Shown piece by piece: positions 60,650 to 64,000 of a stretch of 64,000 nucleotides of DNA. The notes beneath the pieces were generated by a model. It worked only from the letters and a program-made list of their open reading frames with translations. It was not told the origin of the DNA and ran no database searches. Position numbers and translations under genes: made by a program. The stretch spans positions 55,142-119,141 of the IMG/VR virus record IMGVR_UViG_3300021964_000021. One strand, written 5' to 3'. Positions within the stretch are counted from its first letter, which is position 1, and every line of letters starts with the position of its first letter. This stretch comes from a virus.

Positions 60650-60855
60650 CTGAAGAACAACAAGAACTCTATGATATTGTAGCAGATTGGTGGGATGATG
60701 TATTCTGTGCCGCATCCTACAAAGGTAAAGATGCTTCACTCATTGATCTTGTCAATGCTATCACTGAATGGAGAAATCGAGATGAGTATGTAGAAGATCC
60801 CTGGAATCTACAACCACGTCAACCAATGCAACCTGTGAAGAAACCACAACTATGA
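60646..60855 (+). CDS. Hypothetical protein
   Basis: A 69-residue acidic protein (MTEEQQELYDIVADWWDDVF...) ending in a Pro/Gln-rich tail (RQPMQPVKKPQL). Function unknown. Confidence 0.5.
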   Translation: MTEEQQELYDIVADWWDDVFCAASYKGKDASLIDLVNAITEWRNRDEYVEDPWNLQPRQPMQPVKKPQL

Positions 60856-61064
60856 CTCCCGAATTTCGTAATGGTGTCGCATTTAGTATTGCCATCACGG
60901 CATTTGCTTTTGTAGTGATTGCCATGGTTGTTGGTGATAATACACCAATCGATGAGTCATCATTTGAGGTGGTTGACAAATACAAAGAGTGTGATATAGT
61001 AAGATATGCTCCCAATCAGGCAGCAACATACAAGTATTTCATGTATTGTGAGAAGAACAAATGA
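60852..61064 (+). CDS. Membrane-anchored small protein
   Basis: A 70-residue protein (MTPEFRNGVAFSIAITAFAF...) with one N-terminal helix (VAFSIAITAFAFVVIAMVVG) and a soluble, Lys/Cys-containing C-terminus. Likely a single-pass type II protein. Confidence 0.5.
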   Translation: MTPEFRNGVAFSIAITAFAFVVIAMVVGDNTPIDESSFEVVDKYKECDIVRYAPNQAATYKYFMYCEKNK

Positions 61065-61441
61065 GTATTCCCAATTTTAAATCTCAAGAAGATTGGCAAG
61101 AGTTTCTCAACATCTTTGATAGTCAGTGGCATTGTAAGCGAGAAATGCTAAATCGTGTCAAGGATGATATGCTCCCTGGATACAACTGGGATCAACTTCA
61201 ACCACATACAATGGAAGTCATCAATGATATTGTATCTAACCTTGTGTATGAGGTAGAGCGTCAGTTCAAAGAGAACCATCAGGACTATAAGACTGAGGAT
61301 GATGAGATGTTCATTCCTTATCGTTCGTTTAAGGAGAATGTAACAGAAGCACTCGAAAGTGCTCTTGATGCATATCATGTTAAGAAGGAATGTCCTCCAT
61401 GTGATGCATTAGCATGTGTAGATCATTTAGCTGATGAGTGA
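61061..61441 (+). CDS. Hypothetical protein
   Basis: A 126-residue protein (MSIPNFKSQEDWQEFLNIFD...) of charged helices with a Cys-rich end (KKECPPCDALACVDHL), possibly a metal or disulfide site. Confidence 0.5.
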   Translation: MSIPNFKSQEDWQEFLNIFDSQWHCKREMLNRVKDDMLPGYNWDQLQPHTMEVINDIVSNLVYEVERQFKENHQDYKTEDDEMFIPYRSFKENVTEALESALDAYHVKKECPPCDALACVDHLADE

Positions 61442-61643
61442 TCCAAGGGACATCAACAGTTATAAACATGGTGGGTTAAGTGTAACATCCATCAATATTC
61501 TGAGGTTAATATCAGAATTAGAGGGATGTTACCAACTCACGAAGTATATGGCATTTGATGATGACAATGCTATCATTAATGAGATGAAGGGTAGGTATTA
61601 CAAATTGTACCGTCAATTAGCAAAAGCGGAGAATTCCAAATGA
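61434..61643 (+). CDS. Hypothetical protein
   Basis: A 69-residue protein (MSDPRDINSYKHGGLSVTSI...) with a basic helical C-terminus (MKGRYYKLYRQLAKAENSK). Overlaps both neighbours. Confidence 0.45.
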   Translation: MSDPRDINSYKHGGLSVTSINILRLISELEGCYQLTKYMAFDDDNAIINEMKGRYYKLYRQLAKAENSK

Positions 61644-61801
61644 TCAGCACCACATTACAAATCAGTGAGGATGGTATTCTAACAATACCTGATGACATGC
61701 TAGAAGAACTAGGATGGAAGGAAGGAGATGAGTTAGAATGGGTTGAACAAGACAATGGAGCATTTATTCTAAGGAAACCAGATGCCAAGGAAGAAGACTG
61801 A
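61640..61801 (+). CDS. AbrB/MazE-like DNA-binding protein
   Basis: A 53-residue protein (MISTTLQISEDGILTIPDDM...). The pattern TLQISEDGILTIPDDMLEEL followed by GWKEGDELEWVEQDNGAFIL matches the swapped-hairpin SpoVT/AbrB fold used by antitoxins and transition regulators. It may repress its own operon or bind a toxin-like partner; no toxin is evident next to it. Confidence 0.65.
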   Translation: MISTTLQISEDGILTIPDDMLEELGWKEGDELEWVEQDNGAFILRKPDAKEED

Positions 61802-62006
61802 AGTTCCAATTAAATTCAACAACTCAAAGAAGTTTGAATTATTCCCATGGGCAATGTTCTTATGGCGACTGGACAATCTAACAGAGAAGAGGACGTGTTG
61901 GTTTGAATGTTATGAACATGCAGAGAAGTATATAAGACGCTATAATTGTAAGTACACATTGCAGCATTACACAGGTGTCAAACACAGAACTAATTCAACC
62001 AAATGA
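61782..62006 (+). CDS. Hypothetical basic protein
   Basis: A 74-residue protein (MPRKKTEVPIKFNNSKKFEL...) rich in Lys, Arg and aromatics (WAMFLWRLDN, CWFECYEHAEKYIRRYNCKY). It overlaps the AbrB-like gene by 20 bases. Confidence 0.45.
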   Translation: MPRKKTEVPIKFNNSKKFELFPWAMFLWRLDNLTEKRTCWFECYEHAEKYIRRYNCKYTLQHYTGVKHRTNSTK

Positions 62007-62205
62007 TCCCAGGTATTTTACTCAGACGAGTGATGGATCATATGATCGTCACTTGTATCGTATTGTACTTGCCAACGGTGAGAGTCTTACGGTAGATGAT
62101 TATGAGCAGATGCGATCATTTTGGTTTAATTATGATTCAAAGTTACTGAGTCATGTTGAAGTTATTGATGATGTGAAGGAATCAGTCAAGGGATTTGGAG
62201 GATAG
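61975..62205 (+). CDS. Hypothetical protein with GTG start
   Basis: A 76-residue protein from GTG 61975 (VSNTELIQPNDPRYFTQTSD) with a beta-rich SDGSYDRHLYRIVLANGESL segment. GTG is needed because no earlier ATG fits; the overlap with the previous gene is 32 bases. Last gene before the KAS. Confidence 0.45.
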   Translation: MSNTELIQPNDPRYFTQTSDGSYDRHLYRIVLANGESLTVDDYEQMRSFWFNYDSKLLSHVEVIDDVKESVKGFGG

Positions 62206-62211
62206 TACAGT

Positions 62212-63402
62212 ATGTCAGTCAGTAATGCATATGTTGTTGGTTATGGAATGATCGATGCACTGGGGAATACACCAACCCAGTGTTTTGATAATATGCTGAA
62301 TGATTATAATCCCATTCAAAAGTTAGACTGTATGGGTGATCATAAGATTCAGTATGGCATACCATGTCATCATGACACTCTTCTTCCCGAGGGGTTAGCG
62401 CCGCGAAAATTAAAGACAATGACGCGAGCACAAGAACTGGCATTACATGCAACTGAACAAGCACTAAGGCACTCTAAGTTACCACACAGTTCTAATGTCG
62501 CAGTAATTATAAGTTCCTGTTCTAATGATGTAGAGGCACTTGATGCAAACTATCAAAAACTCAAAGATAATAAGCGTGTAAATCCGTTTACTATTGTCAA
62601 TCGTATTCCAGATATGATTGTGGGTCATATCTGTACTGAGTATCAATTCCATGGTGCAAGTTTAGCATTACAAGCAAGTTGTGCTACTGGAATGTATTCT
62701 ATTGATTATGCAATGAGGATACTGGATGAGTATGACTATGTAATTGTCGGAGGTAGTGACGCAGGTGTATTTGAGATGGCATTAAAGTACTTCTCAAGTA
62801 TTGGAGCACTGGGTAATCATAATTGTCCTTTTGATGATAATCGTGAAGGATTTGTAATGGGTGAAGGTGCTGGTGTTTTAATTCTACAGTCAGCAGAGAA
62901 GGTAAGAGAGTATGGATCAAAGATTCATGCAAAGTTATTCCCAGTAGGTTCTGCTACTGATGCATTTGATCTTACGTCACCAGCTACAGATGGTAGGGGT
63001 GCAAAGATTGCAATGAATAAAGCAGTATCAAAGTTACCTACAAATAAGATTGACATGGTATCTGCACATGCTACCAGTACACCAGCAGGTGATGAAGTAG
63101 AGTATAATACTATCACTGATAAGTTCGGAAGTATTCCAATCTATGCACCCAAGTCTAAGATAGGACATACACTATCAGCAGCAAGTATATTGGAGTGTAT
63201 CTACAGTATTGAGAGTATGAAGAATAGAGTGATTCCAAGGTGTTTTAATCTTACTAATGCATCATATGATAATACAAATAGTTTGGTAAGAACACCAGTA
63301 GAATTGTCAGGCACCAATACACTAAGGACACTGAATAATAGTTTTGGATTCGGTGGTAAATGTGCCTCACAAGTTATTGAAGTGAGTTGGTTCTATCCAT
63401 GA
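62212..63402 (+). CDS. Beta-ketoacyl-ACP synthase (KAS II/FabF-like)
   Basis: A 396-residue thiolase-superfamily condensing enzyme. Catalytic Cys157 lies in LQASCATGM, His286 in SAHATSTPAGDEVE and His319 in KSKIGHTLSAAS, giving the Cys-His-His triad of KAS I/II rather than the Cys-His-Asn of FabH. LNNSFGFGGKCAS near the end is the usual Gly-rich loop. Length matches FabF (about 410). It condenses malonyl-ACP with acyl-ACP in fatty acid or polyketide synthesis. No ACP gene is visible nearby, so it would use the host ACP. It follows six bases after the previous stop. Confidence 0.85.
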   Translation: MSVSNAYVVGYGMIDALGNTPTQCFDNMLNDYNPIQKLDCMGDHKIQYGIPCHHDTLLPEGLAPRKLKTMTRAQELALHATEQALRHSKLPHSSNVAVIISSCSNDVEALDANYQKLKDNKRVNPFTIVNRIPDMIVGHICTEYQFHGASLALQASCATGMYSIDYAMRILDEYDYVIVGGSDAGVFEMALKYFSSIGALGNHNCPFDDNREGFVMGEGAGVLILQSAEKVREYGSKIHAKLFPVGSATDAFDLTSPATDGRGAKIAMNKAVSKLPTNKIDMVSAHATSTPAGDEVEYNTITDKFGSIPIYAPKSKIGHTLSAASILECIYSIESMKNRVIPRCFNLTNASYDNTNSLVRTPVELSGTNTLRTLNNSFGFGGKCASQVIEVSWFYP

Positions 63403-63701
63403 ATGCAAAGCAAAGATGGTATCAGAATAATAAGGAGTTGACAAAGAAGAGAGCAGCAGAATCAAAGGCAAGGAAGTATGAGTGGTATAGAGAGTATATG
63501 AGTGATAAGTCATGTAGTATGTGTGGTGTCACAGAGGATCTCCAATGGCATCATATACATGATAATAAACTCGATAATGTGGGGGATTTACTCTATAAAA
63601 AAGGTAAGAATACAATACTCCAAGAGATAGCAAAATGTATCTGTGTATGTAAGGAATGTCATCAAAAAATTCATTCAAATACCCATGGAGATACTCAGTA
63701 G
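63399..63701 (+). CDS. HNH endonuclease-like protein
   Basis: A 100-residue protein from ATG 63399 (MNAKQRWYQNNKELTKKRAA) that overlaps the KAS stop by four bases. CSMCGVTEDLQWHHIH and CVCKECHQKIH give two zinc Cys pairs and the HH/H core of small HNH proteins. The very basic N-terminus would bind DNA. Its placement after the KAS may mark a mobile insertion. Confidence 0.75.
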   Translation: MNAKQRWYQNNKELTKKRAAESKARKYEWYREYMSDKSCSMCGVTEDLQWHHIHDNKLDNVGDLLYKKGKNTILQEIAKCICVCKECHQKIHSNTHGDTQ

Positions 63702-63744
63702 TATCTCAGCAGTATCTCTCTGATATATTGTATTAATTTATACC

Positions 63745-63778
63745 AAATAACGTTTTTTTAATATAATAAATGTTATTT
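63745..63778 (+). terminator. Possible A/T hairpin after HNH gene
   Basis: AAATAAC (63745-63751) pairs with GTTATTT (63772-63778) around an AT-rich loop containing seven T. The stem is weak and without G-C core, so terminator function is uncertain; it is 44 bases past the HNH stop. Confidence 0.3.
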
Positions 63779-63901
63779 TAAATGTATTTGTGTGTTTTGT
63801 TTGCTTTGATACATTGTTTTTCTGCCCTACTAAATATACCCTCTTTTATGTCTTTTTATGCCTTATAATAGTGCTCAGATCCTTGTGATCTTAGACCGCG
63901 T

Positions 63902-63930
63902 ATTCTAGCACAACCGCAAAAAAATGTCAA
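63902..63930 (-). promoter_or_regulatory. Consensus minus-strand sigma70-type promoter
   Basis: Read on the minus strand, TTGACA (63930-63925) and TAGAAT (63907-63902) are separated by exactly 17 bases, with TGC just before the -10. It would fire leftward from about 63895 into the gap and toward the HNH gene, where no minus-strand gene is seen, so its product may be a small RNA. Confidence 0.65.
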
Positions 63931-63963
63931 GGGGCGGGCAAAAAAATTATGAGGATTCTCACA

Positions 63964-64000
63964 AATCTCGACGAGGGGGTCGCTTGACAATCTCGACGAG
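63964..64000 (+). repeat. 12-base direct repeat at window end
   Basis: AATCTCGACGAG occurs at 63964-63975 and again at 63989-64000, 25 bases apart. The second copy follows a TTGACA (63984-63989), so the repeat may be an operator overlapping a rightward promoter whose -10 lies outside the window. Confidence 0.6.

Larger units (their letters stand above)
63702..64000. other. Non-coding AT-rich region at window end
   Basis: No convincing gene lies here. The region is strongly AT-rich from 63702 to about 63880, then turns GC-richer. It holds an A/T hairpin (63745-63778), a CTAAATA late-like element (63830-63836), a minus-strand promoter (63902-63930) and a 12-base direct repeat with a plus-strand -35 element at the edge. 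An AGATC/GATCT short hairpin lies near 63877-63892. Together these suggest a control region between two transcription units. Confidence 0.55.

Noticed and set aside
63964-64000. Start of a CRISPR array
   Set aside because: Only two 12-base copies with a 13-base gap are visible; CRISPR repeats and spacers are longer and more numerous.

Overview
The window looks like part of the genome of a lytic T4-like cyanophage (a myovirus of marine Synechococcus or Prochlorococcus). The left arm encodes a contractile-tail baseplate in T4-like order: gp53, gp48, a gp2-like protein and gp4 on the minus strand, then gp54, gp26, gp51, tape-measure-like proteins, a gp27-like hub, a gp5-like OB-fold protein and its spike on the plus strand. 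The rest carries three hallmark cyanophage metabolic genes: a CP12-like regulator, transaldolase (talC) and 6-phosphogluconate dehydrogenase (gnd). The DNA is AT-rich, gene-dense and almost entirely plus-strand after 4.9 kb, with many ATGA or TGATG stop/start overlaps. The assignment rests on reading protein motifs by eye; no search was run.

Layout. (1) 1-4848, minus strand: baseplate and head-completion genes, divergent from the rest. (2) 4892-19405: tail hub, tape measure, spike and small fibre genes, with CP12 embedded. (3) 19409-20871: a consensus sigma70-type promoter and three tRNAs (Gly-UCC, Leu-UAA, Thr-UGU) interleaved with small genes. (4) 20875-28194: a fused sporadic carbohydrate-cluster protein and a 1942-residue fibre with an S74 chaperone, closed by a strong terminator at 28198-28218. 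(5) 28257-33037: a visibly more GC-rich helicase plus adenine-methyltransferase block resembling a restriction-modification system, with a stand-alone half methyltransferase and a second helicase. (6) 33034-42101: a dense cluster of 2-oxoglutarate/Fe(II) or cupin-type oxygenases, two paralogous radical SAM proteins, HNH endonuclease, carbamoyltransferase and SGNH-like protein. (7) 42129-48218: small genes, talC, two tail-collar paralogues, a coiled-coil protein and a double-domain oxygenase. (8) 48249-62205: mainly early-type small genes behind sigma70-like promoters, with gnd, a SprT-like protease, an oxygenase/GT11 glycosyltransferase pair and a long translationally coupled train of genes of unknown function. 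(9) 62212-63701: a beta-ketoacyl-ACP synthase (KAS II/FabF-like) and an HNH protein. (10) 63702-64000: non-coding, with divergent promoter elements and a direct repeat.

How the parts could work together. The structural genes build the baseplate, tail and fibres and appear to use ATAAATA/CTAAATA-type late promoters. CP12, TalC and Gnd would turn the infected cyanobacterium from carbon fixation towards the pentose-phosphate pathway, giving NADPH and ribose for phage DNA. The oxygenase, radical SAM, carbamoyltransferase, glycosyltransferase and carbohydrate-cluster genes point to chemical modification of DNA, glycans or another substrate that cannot be named from sequence alone. The helicase/methyltransferase block could protect or modify phage DNA or exclude competitors. 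The KAS is the most unexpected metabolic gene.
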